A DNA stretch of 64,000 bases from Cyclobacterium xiamenense. GTDB taxonomy: Bacteria; Bacteroidota; Bacteroidia; Cytophagales; Cyclobacteriaceae. Under the pieces are notes generated by a model. The model was not told where the DNA came from. It did not search any database and saw only the letters and a list, made by a program, of their open reading frames with translations. Location: contig NZ_WIOK01000020.1 of the NCBI RefSeq assembly GCF_009467825.1, positions 1-64,000 of the forward strand, written 5' to 3'. The number at the start of each line of letters is the position of its first letter. The stretch's first letter is position 1. Of this stretch, positions 8,994 through 18,932 are shown piece by piece. The translations under genes and the position numbers were made by a program.

Positions 8994-10334
8994 ATGCAAA
9001 TGCAGTTAAACATACAACCGGCACTGCTGCTCACCCTGCAGCTGAGTTTTCTCCTTTCTTTTACGGTTTTCGCCCAATCGGAAAAGCCCAATATCATCTA
9101 TATATTATCCGATGATCAGTCCTGGACGGATTACGGGTTTATGGGGCACCCGCATATCGAGACTCCAAACATCGACCAATTGGCTGCGGATGGCCTTACC
9201 TTTACCAGAGGCTATGTGACAGCGCCGCTTTGCAGCCCTTCGCTGGCATCCATTATTACCGGCTTGTATCCCTACCAGCACGGTATTACCGGAAATGATC
9301 CCGAATTCACCTTCGAAAAACCCCGCTACCAGACCGACTGGCAGGAGGCCCGCTCGCGGCTTTACAAGGACTACCTGGACGAGTTTCAAAAACATCCAAC
9401 CGTACCGCAGTTATTACAAAAATTGGGTTACGTGTCGTTTCAGTCTGGTAAATGGTGGGGTGGCCACTGGAAAGAAGGTGGATTTACCGATGGCATGACC
9501 CACGGCGATCCTACCCGGGGCGGTAGGCATGGAGACGAAGGACTGAAAATTGGAAGGGAAGGGATGGAGCCCATTTTTGATTTTATGGATAAGGCCATTG
9601 CAGACAACGATCCGTTCTTCGTTTGGTATGCACCTTTTCTGCCCCACTCCCCACATACCCCACCAGATTCGCTGCTAAACAAGTACCTATCGAAGGCGCC
9701 TACCAAGGCAGTTGCCGCTTATTGGGCCATGTGCGAATGGTTGGATATTACCGTAGGACAGCTACTCGATAAGGTGGAACAGGAAGGTCTAACGGAAAAT
9801 ACCCTGGTGGTGTTTGTTACCGATAATGGTTGGATTCAGGACCCGGAGCGGCCTAACCGATACGCACCCGGTTCCAAACAAGATCCCCAGGACATGGGTA
9901 TTCGCACGCCTATCATTTATAAATGGCCGGGGAAAATAACGCCACGTATGGAAACCGAGTACCTGACAAGCAGCATCGATATGGTCCCGACCACGCTTGC
10001 AGCGGTGGGCATGGACCCCCTTCCGGAGATGCAAGGCATCAACGTTATTGACCGAAAAGCACTGGCCCGTCGCAAGCGGATTTACAGCATGGACTTCTCG
10101 CACGATATGGTGGCGGTGGATCAACCGGAAAAAACCCTGGAAAGTCGCATGATTATCAGCGGTACCTGGAAGCTAATTGCTCCCGGCCCGGCAAACCCCA
10201 ATACGGGTGAAATACAGCTCTATGATATTCTACAGGATCCAATGGAACAACAGAATCTGGCCGAAGCAAACCCAAAAGTGGTCAAACAGCTGCTGGCCAG
10301 CCTGGATGGTTGGTGGCCCGGGGACGGTAGGTGA
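8994..10334 (+). CDS. Type I sulfatase-family protein with variant CSPSL motif
   Basis: This 446-residue protein has the sulfatase fold, with SDDQSW metal ligands near residue 40, GKWWGG, and TDNGW in the C-terminal half. The active-site segment reads CSPSLAS (cysteine 80), so the arginine of the C-x-P-x-R maturation signal is a leucine. That arginine guides formylglycine formation and stabilises the active site in characterised enzymes. The protein may therefore be poorly matured, depend on a tolerant FGE, or hydrolyse another ester such as a phosphate. I recall the same CxPSL variant in other environmental sulfatase-like proteins, which would make it a subfamily rather than a decayed copy; this is from memory. 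A Sec signal peptide ends near residue 28. A strong terminator lies shortly downstream. Confidence 0.88.
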   Translation: MQMQLNIQPALLLTLQLSFLLSFTVFAQSEKPNIIYILSDDQSWTDYGFMGHPHIETPNIDQLAADGLTFTRGYVTAPLCSPSLASIITGLYPYQHGITGNDPEFTFEKPRYQTDWQEARSRLYKDYLDEFQKHPTVPQLLQKLGYVSFQSGKWWGGHWKEGGFTDGMTHGDPTRGGRHGDEGLKIGREGMEPIFDFMDKAIADNDPFFVWYAPFLPHSPHTPPDSLLNKYLSKAPTKAVAAYWAMCEWLDITVGQLLDKVEQEGLTENTLVVFVTDNGWIQDPERPNRYAPGSKQDPQDMGIRTPIIYKWPGKITPRMETEYLTSSIDMVPTTLAAVGMDPLPEMQGINVIDRKALARRKRIYSMDFSHDMVAVDQPEKTLESRMIISGTWKLIAPGPANPNTGEIQLYDILQDPMEQQNLAEANPKVVKQLLASLDGWWPGDGR

Positions 10335-10372
10335 AAATACGCAAGTCAACAAACAACTGATTTTACCATAGT

Positions 10373-10403
10373 AAGCGGGGCAATGATCCCCGCTTTTTTT
10401 TTT
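10373..10403 (+). terminator. Rho-independent terminator of sulfatase block A
   Basis: The stem agcgggg/ccccgct (10374-10380 with 10388-10394) has a seven-base loop and is followed by about nine T residues. It should end the four-sulfatase transcription unit. Confidence 0.9.
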
Positions 10404-10447
10404 GGATGGGTTTTTGCAGGAGTATCGGGTAAAAAACAACTAAAATT

Positions 10448-10669
10448 ATGAAAAGGCTTAGCAAAATTTGCAATTACCTCTCGGTTACTTTCTTTTTATA
10501 CCTGCTTCAATTTCGTTACGCTTTGGGCCAGGCAGACGAAGCGTATGCAGACGAATATCCGTTAAACCCTTCCCGTTTTTGGGTGGTTATCGCCATGATT
10601 ATCTCATTTGTTGTGATTGGGGTGGCGGTTAAATTGCTCTACCGACCCCGGAAAAAGCAAAATCCCTGA
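10448..10669 (+). CDS. Small membrane protein of unknown function
   Basis: This is a 73-residue protein. Residues 1-27 look like a cleavable signal peptide ending in ALGQ. After a short acidic, tyrosine-containing stretch there is one transmembrane helix (about residues 43-64) and a basic tail (RPRKK). I do not recognise a family. It lies between a strong terminator and the outer-membrane protein at 11017, so it probably has its own promoter. The clean signal, anchor and positive-inside tail argue that it is real despite its size. Confidence 0.55.
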   Translation: MKRLSKICNYLSVTFFLYLLQFRYALGQADEAYADEYPLNPSRFWVVIAMIISFVVIGVAVKLLYRPRKKQNP

Positions 10670-11016
10670 AAGTCGTTGACCGAAAAAAAACGGTCGGGGC
10701 ATCCATGTGCAGACTAAAGGGAGGCCTACTTTTTTAAAGATAAAATTGGGACTGCTCCCGCTCGCTAGTACTTCCATCACCGGTACGTTGCTGGCAATAC
10801 GGTACAAAGGAAGGGGAGAACCCACTCGGATTTAGATCCTGCTGCAAACGGCAGGAGCCCTATTAACAATTGAAGGAATAGAAACGCTTTCTTCTCCACT
10901 TATTGGCGCTGTACACCATTAATAGAATAAAAATTTAATTTTATACGATTTTTTGTATTTTTAATATATTATTAATCGAAAAAATCGATTTTTAATAAAA
11001 TAATACCTAAAATAAT
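10670..11016. other. Intergenic region with AT-rich promoter area
   Basis: No gene is supported here. The last 100 bases are very AT-rich and lead into the outer-membrane protein gene at 11017. An inverted repeat, aatcga (10974-10979) and tcgatt (10985-10990), lies 27 bases before that start and could be an operator or a leader hairpin. Confidence 0.4.
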
Positions 11017-13785
11017 ATGTTAAAATTTGCGTATTTACTACTAAAAGTTATATTTATCCATGGTGTCGCTTTTTCTCAATCCACACTTAATGGAAAAGTG
11101 CGGGACCAATCCTCTAAAGAAACGCTTCCCGGGGCCTACGTATTTGTTACCAGTGTCGCGGGAGATACCCTGCATACGACGTTTACCGATGAGAATGGCC
11201 GCTTTTCATTTGAGCGCCCTACCCAACGTACCCTGGACCTCAGCATTAGTTTTGTGGGCTACGAGACCTTGGAAAAGCGCGTGCAGGTCACCAATCGGAA
11301 AAATTTAGGTGCCTTTGAGATGGTGGAAGAAGGAAGCCTGCTGGAAACCTACGAGCTGGAGGCGCAGACCATGAGCGGTCAAATGAAAGGCGATACGGTA
11401 TCCATGAATGCCGCCGCTTACCAGACCAGGGGACAGGCAAGCGCCGGGGAACTGATTCGAAAGATGCCCGGAGTAGTCATGCAAGGTGGTACCGTGGAAG
11501 TACAGGGGGAAACCGTGGGGCGCGTTTTGGTAGATGGAGAGCCCTTTTTCGGGGATGACCCGGCCATGGCCCTGCAAAACCTGCCCGTAGAAATCATTGA
11601 CCGGATAGAATTTTTAGATCAATTGAGCGATCAGGCCCAATTAACGGGTTTTGATGATGGGGAAACCGTCAAAACCATCAACATCATCACCAAGAAAGAA
11701 AAGCGAGGGGGGAAATTTGGCCGTCTGTTTGCCGGCTACGGGACGGACGATAACTACCTGGTAGGAGGGAGTGTGAATTTTTTCAACGAAACCCAACGTA
11801 TTACCGCCCTGGGATTAAGTAATAACATCAATCAGCAAAACTTTTCGGCAGATGACCTTTCCGGTGCCTTTGGAGGAAACGACAATCGGCGAGGCGGGGG
11901 AGGCAGGCGTGGAAATCCACTCACCACCCGGGAAATGCCCGGAATTACGCATACCAATGCCATCGGCCTTAACTTTACGGACAAGTTTGACGAAGGGAGA
12001 GCCAAACTTACCGGGAGTTATTTTTTTAACGAAAGCCGGAATTTTCTCAACCGAAATTCTTCCCGGGAGTACATCCTGCCCAGCGATAGCCTGCAACTGT
12101 ACGACGAGATCCGGAATAACGAAGACAGGAGTCAAAACCACCGTTTGGACCTGCGTTTGGATTACGACATGTCCGATAAACACGCCATTATCTGGCGGCC
12201 ACGAGTTCGGTACGAAAACGGAACATCCAATAGCTTGCTTTCTGCACAAAACCTATTCAATCCCAATACCCCTATCAATGAGACCGAAAATACAAGCTCG
12301 GGGGCCAATGAATCCTTTCGATTTTTAAGTGATTTTACCTACCGTTACAAATTTAATAAAGAGGGGCGTACCCTTTCCGCCAAGTTTGATACCCGGATGG
12401 ACAACCGCAGCAGTGATTCCCGATTGGTGTCAGTTAGCCGGGACTTTCAGACCGGAAATCGAGATAGCCTGATCCAAAATACGCTCGGCAAATCCAATTC
12501 CTTCTCGTACGAAGCGGAGATTGAATACACCGAGCCCATAGGCGATCATTCTCAGATCCGGTTGGAGTACGAAGTTGGGAACGATTTGGGCAATACCTTA
12601 CAAGAGGTTTCCCAACGGGAGATGGAAGCTACCCGTTTTGTGTTGGATTCCACGCTATCCAACGAGTTTGAAAATACCTACTTGCAGCACGAGGTCGGTT
12701 TGGGCTATCGTTACAATAAGAACAAAATTCGCATTTACTCCTCATTTGATTACCAGGTATCCCTGCTGGATAGCGACCGGCTGTTTCCTGGCTTCGAAAA
12801 CACCAACCGCACCTTTAGAAATTTTGTACCGCGAATGGTGTTTATTTACGACCCCAACGAAAACACCAATATCCGGATCTATTATCGAGGAGACACCGAT
12901 GCTCCCTCGGTTCGGCAGCTGCAGGATGTGATCGACAACAGCAATCCCATTCAGATTTCTACAGGTAATCCAAATCTGGATCAGGAATACGAGCACCGGC
13001 TATTTACGCGCATTCGAAAAATCAACCCCGAGACCAACCGTTCGTTTTTTATGTACCTGGGTGGGCGGGTTACCAGCAATTACCTGGGAAACGCTACCTA
13101 CATCGCCAGCAAGGATACCCTCATTCAAGGAGACGTTTTGCTCCGGCAGGGCGGGCAGTTAAACCGACCGGAAAACCTGGATCAATACTGGGACCTGCGC
13201 AGCTATTTTTCCTTTGGTTTCCCGCTTAACTTTATGGAGAGCAACCTGAACCTAAGCGCCCGTGCAGGAATTACCAATCGGCCGGGGTTGATCAACGATC
13301 AAACCAACTATAATCGGAACGTGTACGTTGGGCCCGGAATTGGAATAAGCAGTAACCTGGGCGAACACCTGGATTTTAACCTGTCTACCCGGGGAAACGT
13401 CAATATCGTGCGCAGCAGTTTGCAGGAAAGCCTCAATAATAATTACTATACGCAAAGTACCCGGCTGGACCTGTATTGGAATTTTGCGGGTGGATTTTTT
13501 GTCAGCACCAATGTGAATAACCAATGGTTCCAGGGGTTGGGCGAGGAATTTGATCAATCCGTCTGGCTTATGAACGCCGACCTGGGTTACCGATTCCCGC
13601 CCACCGAGCAGTTTGAATTGAAGATGACGGTTTTTGACTTGCTCAATCAAAACACCAGTATTGACCGGAACGTCACCGACGTGTACATCGAAGACACCCG
13701 CACACAGGTCGTGCAGCAGTTTTTTATGCTCACGCTTACCTACAACCTGAGAGCCTTTGGAGGAACCGGAGCGCCAGGCCGCTAA
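11017..13785 (+). CDS. Outer-membrane beta-barrel protein with carboxypeptidase-regulatory-like domain
   Basis: This 922-residue protein starts with a signal peptide ending in FSQ. A CarboxypepD-regulatory-like domain follows (about residues 24-105, GKVRDQSS through FVGYETL). Next come a TonB-plug-like region (ELIRKMPGV, residues 145-230) and a long beta-barrel ending in aromatic-rich strands. It lacks the typical SusC signature region and has no SusD partner, so it fits the general outer-membrane beta-barrel family common in Bacteroidota rather than a SusC. A Gly/Arg-rich loop (GGGGRRGN) lies near residue 298. Its ligand is unknown. It stands alone, with gaps of 347 and 419 bases on either side. 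Confidence 0.85.
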   Translation: MLKFAYLLLKVIFIHGVAFSQSTLNGKVRDQSSKETLPGAYVFVTSVAGDTLHTTFTDENGRFSFERPTQRTLDLSISFVGYETLEKRVQVTNRKNLGAFEMVEEGSLLETYELEAQTMSGQMKGDTVSMNAAAYQTRGQASAGELIRKMPGVVMQGGTVEVQGETVGRVLVDGEPFFGDDPAMALQNLPVEIIDRIEFLDQLSDQAQLTGFDDGETVKTINIITKKEKRGGKFGRLFAGYGTDDNYLVGGSVNFFNETQRITALGLSNNINQQNFSADDLSGAFGGNDNRRGGGGRRGNPLTTREMPGITHTNAIGLNFTDKFDEGRAKLTGSYFFNESRNFLNRNSSREYILPSDSLQLYDEIRNNEDRSQNHRLDLRLDYDMSDKHAIIWRPRVRYENGTSNSLLSAQNLFNPNTPINETENTSSGANESFRFLSDFTYRYKFNKEGRTLSAKFDTRMDNRSSDSRLVSVSRDFQTGNRDSLIQNTLGKSNSFSYEAEIEYTEPIGDHSQIRLEYEVGNDLGNTLQEVSQREMEATRFVLDSTLSNEFENTYLQHEVGLGYRYNKNKIRIYSSFDYQVSLLDSDRLFPGFENTNRTFRNFVPRMVFIYDPNENTNIRIYYRGDTDAPSVRQLQDVIDNSNPIQISTGNPNLDQEYEHRLFTRIRKINPETNRSFFMYLGGRVTSNYLGNATYIASKDTLIQGDVLLRQGGQLNRPENLDQYWDLRSYFSFGFPLNFMESNLNLSARAGITNRPGLINDQTNYNRNVYVGPGIGISSNLGEHLDFNLSTRGNVNIVRSSLQESLNNNYYTQSTRLDLYWNFAGGFFVSTNVNNQWFQGLGEEFDQSVWLMNADLGYRFPPTEQFELKMTVFDLLNQNTSIDRNVTDVYIEDTRTQVVQQFFMLTLTYNLRAFGGTGAPGR

Positions 13786-14204
13786 TGCCTTGGCCCTTTG
13801 CGGTGCGGTCGAAACCCAACCATCCTATCCATTTCCTGGATGGGCAGAGCAACGAGGTCCGGCTAATCCGATGCAAGCGCCTGTATACCCTTCTGGTTCG
13901 AAGAGACCTGCGGGCCTTCCTGTAAAACTAGATTTTTCCATATATGCAGGAAAACCGGCAATAATGCGGGACGATATTTTTTATTTTACTCCCTTCGAAA
14001 AAGATGTATTGCATAAAGGTAAAAAAATGCATACTTTATCGAAGTAAAGACCTCCCAACTAACCGGGGTAAAGCGATATCCTGGACCGTTGATCACAATC
14101 AATCCACCGTTTCCATTTTTCGATTGAGTAGCAGCCTAAAACTAACCGATATGTAAAGTTCCTATTAACAAGCATTTCATTCACTCACCAAAATCAATAA
14201 ACCC
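13786..14204. other. Intergenic region before PUL 1
   Basis: I see no gene in these 419 bases. An open frame that runs in from the 3' end of the barrel gene has no protein-like features. The segment should contain the promoter of the SusC gene at 14205, but I could not assign a clear -33/-7 pair. Confidence 0.4.
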
Positions 14205-17200
14205 ATGAAAAGCAAAACTACCAAAAGCAACCTGGCGATGGCCGTTCTTTTGTCGGGTTCGCTGCTGCATTTCGGCCTTTCGGCAGAAGAAATGCCCGAT
14301 CCCTGGACATACGTTCGTCCGTTTGCCGCATCCACTGCCGCCGATCCTAACGGGGATGTCAGGTACATTACCGTCACCGGTACCGTCACCGATCAGGATG
14401 GAATCCCCATTCCGGGAGCGACGGTCGTGATTGAAGGAACGACCACCGGAACCGTCACGGATATTCAGGGGCAGTTTTCCATCGAAGCAGATCAGGGAGA
14501 TGTACTCCAGATTTCGTTTATCGGCTACCAGACGCAGCGAATACCCCTGGAAAACCAGACCCAATTATCGGTGGTGCTCCAGGAAGATCAATCTGATCTG
14601 GAGGAAGTCGTGGTCGTCGGCTACGGAACACAGCGAAAAAGTGACCTGACAGGAGCCATATCGTCCATCAGCAGCAAGGACCTACAGGAAACCCCCGCCG
14701 GAAATTTTCTGGAACAATCCCAGGGAAGACTGGCAGGTGTGGACATTGTCCGGGCAAATGGCTCTCCCGGTGCGCCGGTACAAATCCGGATACGGGGAAA
14801 CCGCTCCATCAACGCTTCCAACGAACCCCTTTACGTGATCGATGGAATTCCCACCAGTGCCAATATCAACGACTTTAATCCCAACGATATTGAGTCCATG
14901 GAAGTACTAAAAGATGCCAGCGCAGTGGCCATTTACGGCTCCCGGGGTGCCAACGGGGTGGTTTTGATCACCACCAAGCGAGGCAAAACTGGAAAAGCGG
15001 TGGTCAGTTACGATGGGTATTACGGAGTGAAGCAGCCCGTGCAAGACCTGAACCTAATGGATGGTCGGGAGTTTGCCGCTTATTCCCGAATTTCCCGGGG
15101 ACATGCCGGAGATGATCCCAGCTTCGATGCCAATTTTTTCGCACCGCTGGAAATCGAAAATTTGCAAGCCGGGCGGTTTACCGATTGGTTGGATTTGGCC
15201 ATTCAATCCGGAAGTCAGCAAGACCATCAGGTATCGGTAAGTGGCGGAACGGATAAAATCAACTACTACGTTTCCGGCTCCTTTTTTAGCGAAGACGGGT
15301 ACATTCCGGATACCGATTTTGAGCGGACGGCCGTTCGGGTAAACCTGGAATCCCAACTGACCGACAAATTGAAGCTGGGGGTGAGCGCCACGGTCAGTGT
15401 CAGCGAACGCAACCAAATGTCCAACGCTCCCTACAACAATTCCCTGGGGTATTCGCCATTGGTGGGACCTACCGATGCGGAGGGAAATTTTCTCGCTTTT
15501 CCCAATCCACGAGAAGGACTTCTGGCCAATCCCCTGCTGAATTACCAACCCTACCAATACGTAGATGAAACCCGCAGACACCGGATATTTGCTAATATTT
15601 ATGGCGAATACCAATTCAACGAGTACCTGAAACTCCGTGTAAACTATGGCCCGGACTTCAACCTTTCCCGAAGAGGTACGTACACCGGATTGCTTGAAGG
15701 AAACATCAATCGGGGTTCAGTTCGAAACGACATGGACTTTTCCTATACCCAGGAAAACATTCTTTCCTACGACCGAAGTTTTGGCAAACACGCGCTGAAC
15801 CTGGTGGGATTGTTTTCCATTCAGACCGCGCGGTTTGAGGAATCCTCACTATCGGGGCAGGATATTCCCATCGAGAAATCGCTTTTTTACGATTTGGGCA
15901 GCTCGTCAACCATCACGGGTATTGGTAGTTCGCTTGGCGAATGGGGCTTGATGTCCTATATGGGGCGGGTCAATTACCGCTACGACGATAAATTTCTGTT
16001 TACCCTGACCGGTAGGGCTGATGGCTCCTCCCGATTGGCTGAAGGGAACAAATGGGCTTTTTTCCCGGCTTTTTCTGCGGGTTATATTTTGACCGAGGAA
16101 GAATTCTTGCAGGGCGGACAGGTTTCATTTCTCAAGTTACGCGCCGGATACGGAGAGGTAGGTAATACGGCGATCGACCCTTTTCAGACGCTGGGTGGTT
16201 TGGCACGTTCTACCTATATTTTTGGTACAAATGCGGGCTTTGGGTACCGGAATAACCTGATTCCCAATCCGGATTTACGCTGGGAGATTTCCAAGACGGT
16301 GAATATCGGACTGGACTACGGCCTCTTTGAAGACCGGATCAACGGCTCCCTGGAATACTACGTGACCAATACCAGCGATTTGTTGCTCAATCGCTTACTG
16401 CCCATTACCTCCGGCTACAATTCTGTGCTGCAAAACATCGGCAGCACCCGAAATTCGGGCTGGGAACTCACGGCCAATGCCAATGTAGTTAACCGCCCCT
16501 CTGGATTCCGCTGGGACGTAAACCTGAACGTATTTTCCAACCGGGAGCAAATTACGGAGCTATTTGAAGGACAGCGCGATGACGTGGGAAACCGTTGGTT
16601 TATCGGGGAGCCCATCAATGTTTTTTATAGCTTTGACCAGGCGGGTATCTGGCAGACCAGCGAAGCAGACCTGGCTGCAGACCAGGGCCAGGCGCCAGGC
16701 GATATACGGATTCGGGACGTAAACGGCCGGGGTAGCGACGGCGAGTTGACCGATCAGCCGGACGGACAAATCAATGCCGATGACCGGCGCGTGTTGGGCT
16801 CTACCGTGCCCAATTGGTCCGGAGGACTCACCAACCGGGTTTCGTTCAAAGGCTTTGACCTCTCGGTGTTGGTACACGCCCGCATGGGCCAAATGCTACG
16901 AAGCGATTACCACAACCTTGGCGGTAACAACTGGCAGGGTAGGTACAATTCCATCAATTTGGATTACTGGACAACGGATAACCCCACCAATGCCTTTCCC
17001 CGACCCAATGCAGGGGAGGCACCCCTGTATTCGGATGCGGTGCGCTACTTTGACGGATCCTTTATTAAAATCCGAAACATAGCGCTTGGATATAATTTCC
17101 AACCGAGTTGGATCAGCAAATTGGGGATGAGTTCTGCGCGCGTTTACTCCACCGTAAACAATGCCTTTATTTTTTCACCCTATACCACTGTGGATCCGGA

Positions 17201-17279
17201 GACCTCCAACGGAATCGTTGGCGCGGGAAGCCCGCTTACCACGGCCACGTACATTTTTGGATTAAACCTAAAATTTTAA
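14205..17279 (+). CDS. SusC/RagA-family TonB-dependent outer-membrane transporter (PUL 1)
   Basis: This 1024-residue transporter has an N-terminal export signal and a carboxypeptidase-like domain (about residues 58-135, GTVTDQDG and FIGYQTQ). The TonB-box-like EEVVVVGYGTQ follows. The plug contains IRIRGNRSIN, PLYVIDGIP and VLKDASAVAIYGSRGANGV, and the C-terminal barrel ends in GLNLKF. The family imports oligosaccharides or peptides across the outer membrane together with a SusD lipoprotein. There is no STN domain, so it is unlikely to signal to an anti-sigma factor, in contrast to the SusC at 24800. SusD follows after 12 bases and a sulfatase after that, so the likely cargo is a sulfated glycan fragment. 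Confidence 0.95.
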   Translation: MKSKTTKSNLAMAVLLSGSLLHFGLSAEEMPDPWTYVRPFAASTAADPNGDVRYITVTGTVTDQDGIPIPGATVVIEGTTTGTVTDIQGQFSIEADQGDVLQISFIGYQTQRIPLENQTQLSVVLQEDQSDLEEVVVVGYGTQRKSDLTGAISSISSKDLQETPAGNFLEQSQGRLAGVDIVRANGSPGAPVQIRIRGNRSINASNEPLYVIDGIPTSANINDFNPNDIESMEVLKDASAVAIYGSRGANGVVLITTKRGKTGKAVVSYDGYYGVKQPVQDLNLMDGREFAAYSRISRGHAGDDPSFDANFFAPLEIENLQAGRFTDWLDLAIQSGSQQDHQVSVSGGTDKINYYVSGSFFSEDGYIPDTDFERTAVRVNLESQLTDKLKLGVSATVSVSERNQMSNAPYNNSLGYSPLVGPTDAEGNFLAFPNPREGLLANPLLNYQPYQYVDETRRHRIFANIYGEYQFNEYLKLRVNYGPDFNLSRRGTYTGLLEGNINRGSVRNDMDFSYTQENILSYDRSFGKHALNLVGLFSIQTARFEESSLSGQDIPIEKSLFYDLGSSSTITGIGSSLGEWGLMSYMGRVNYRYDDKFLFTLTGRADGSSRLAEGNKWAFFPAFSAGYILTEEEFLQGGQVSFLKLRAGYGEVGNTAIDPFQTLGGLARSTYIFGTNAGFGYRNNLIPNPDLRWEISKTVNIGLDYGLFEDRINGSLEYYVTNTSDLLLNRLLPITSGYNSVLQNIGSTRNSGWELTANANVVNRPSGFRWDVNLNVFSNREQITELFEGQRDDVGNRWFIGEPINVFYSFDQAGIWQTSEADLAADQGQAPGDIRIRDVNGRGSDGELTDQPDGQINADDRRVLGSTVPNWSGGLTNRVSFKGFDLSVLVHARMGQMLRSDYHNLGGNNWQGRYNSINLDYWTTDNPTNAFPRPNAGEAPLYSDAVRYFDGSFIKIRNIALGYNFQPSWISKLGMSSARVYSTVNNAFIFSPYTTVDPETSNGIVGAGSPLTTATYIFGLNLKF

Positions 17280-17291
17280 ATTGTAGCGACC

Positions 17292-18929
17292 ATGAAAAAT
17301 ACATGCATACTAATCGGGCTGGCCTTTACCCTTGGGTTGGGCGCTTGTGAAGAAATACTAGTTGAAGACCCGGTGAGCCTGGCCACGGCCGAAGGCTACT
17401 ACGTTACCCCTGGCGGAATAGAAGATGGACTAAAGGCATCCTATACCACCTTGCGAAGTTTTTACGGGCAGCAGAACGGGTTTTTTCTGACCGTGACCGG
17501 TACGGACATATTTACCAACGGCTTTGGCGGCGTTGCGAACAACCCTCATATCAACAATTATTCGCCAAATTTTCTGGGTACCAGCGGCACCGTCACGGCC
17601 ATCTGGAACGCCCTCTATGTGGGCGTAAACCAATGCAACACGGTGGTTAATCGGGTACAAGACGTCAACGGGCTATCCAATCAGCGAAAAGCAGAAATTG
17701 AGGCCGAGGCACGCTTCCTTCGAGGGTTGTACTATTTCCATCTGGTGCAACAGTGGGGGGACGTACATTTTTCCCTGGACGAGACCCAGGGTGTGGAGAC
17801 GGAAGCCAATCGGACTCCGGTGAATACCATTTACGAAAATGGGATCTTACCGGACTTGGAGTTTGCCGTGGCCAACCTGCCGGTGGCTGCTTCCGAACCG
17901 GGTAGGGCCTACAAGGCTGCTGCCGAAGGACTGCTGGCCCGGGTGCAACTAACCATCGGCAACTGGGCCGAAGCCGAACGGCTGGCAGCGAACGTGATCA
18001 ACAATTACAATTTTGAACTGGTGACGCCCTATGGGGATTTGTGGGACATAAACAACGAGGACAACAGCGAGTTTATCTGGACCGTACAGTTTACCGACGA
18101 TCCCCTGCTCAACGGACCGGGCAATTCCGGCCATTTGTACTTTATCTTCGATTATACCTTCAACCCGGCCATGGTGCGCGATACGGAAAATGGCCGACCT
18201 TTTCAGCGCTTTCTTCCCACCAACTATCTATTCAGCCTATACGACCGGGAAAAGGACGCCCGCTGGAACGGCTCTTTTAAGACCGTTTGGTATGCCAATA
18301 TATCCGCGGAAATCAACGGACACCCCGTAAACCCGGGGGATACAGCCATTCACATCGTCATGGAGCCGGTACCTGACGAAGTAAAACAAGCCGCGCCTTA
18401 CTGGATCATTGACTACAAAGGCAACTGGATCGGAGACGTGAGTAGTTACCAGGAAATCGGCACCAACCGTCGACGAAATTACCCCTCCCTGCTGAAATTT
18501 CTGGATCCCCTTCGGCCCAGTATCAACGAAACCGCAGGCAGACGGGATTTTCCGGTGATGCGCCTGGCTGAAATGTACCTGATAGCAGGAGAGGCCGCCT
18601 GGAGGCAAAACAAAAACGACGTAGCGGCCAACTACATCAACGTACTACGGACACGGGCAGCAATCGACGGCAAGGAAGCCGATATGCAGGTAGCACCGGG
18701 CGATATTGACCTGGACTTTATTTTGGAAGAACGGGCCAGGGAATTGATCGGCGAAAAGCACCGCTGGTACGACCTGAAGCGTACCGGTACCCTCCTGGAG
18801 CGCGTGCGGCAACACAACCTGGATGCGGCACCCAATATCCAGGAAATGCACCTGGTGCGACCCATCCCCCAAACCCAAATCGATCGGGCGAGCAATCCTG
18901 CTGAATTCCAACAAAACCCCGGATACTAA
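17292..18929 (+). CDS. SusD/RagB-family surface glycan-binding lipoprotein (PUL 1)
   Basis: This 545-residue lipoprotein has a lipobox LGAC (cysteine 19) and the TPR-like helical SusD fold. Characteristic pieces include AEARFLRGLYYF, LPVMRLAEMYLIAGEA, INVLRTRAA, ILEERARELIGEKHRWYDLKRTG and a C-terminal PAEFQQNPGY. It caps the SusC barrel encoded 12 bases upstream and binds the incoming glycan. The sulfatase at 18933 starts three bases after its stop, so the three genes are almost certainly one operon. Confidence 0.95.
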   Translation: MKNTCILIGLAFTLGLGACEEILVEDPVSLATAEGYYVTPGGIEDGLKASYTTLRSFYGQQNGFFLTVTGTDIFTNGFGGVANNPHINNYSPNFLGTSGTVTAIWNALYVGVNQCNTVVNRVQDVNGLSNQRKAEIEAEARFLRGLYYFHLVQQWGDVHFSLDETQGVETEANRTPVNTIYENGILPDLEFAVANLPVAASEPGRAYKAAAEGLLARVQLTIGNWAEAERLAANVINNYNFELVTPYGDLWDINNEDNSEFIWTVQFTDDPLLNGPGNSGHLYFIFDYTFNPAMVRDTENGRPFQRFLPTNYLFSLYDREKDARWNGSFKTVWYANISAEINGHPVNPGDTAIHIVMEPVPDEVKQAAPYWIIDYKGNWIGDVSSYQEIGTNRRRNYPSLLKFLDPLRPSINETAGRRDFPVMRLAEMYLIAGEAAWRQNKNDVAANYINVLRTRAAIDGKEADMQVAPGDIDLDFILEERARELIGEKHRWYDLKRTGTLLERVRQHNLDAAPNIQEMHLVRPIPQTQIDRASNPAEFQQNPGY

Positions 18930-18932
18930 ATC

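Noticed and set aside
10679-10696. Short hairpin gaccg/cggtc with A-rich loop
   Set aside because: Five-base stem without a T tract; too weak to call a terminator.
13757-14047. 96-codon frame crossing the end of the barrel gene
   Set aside because: Overlaps a confirmed gene in another frame and lacks protein-like features.
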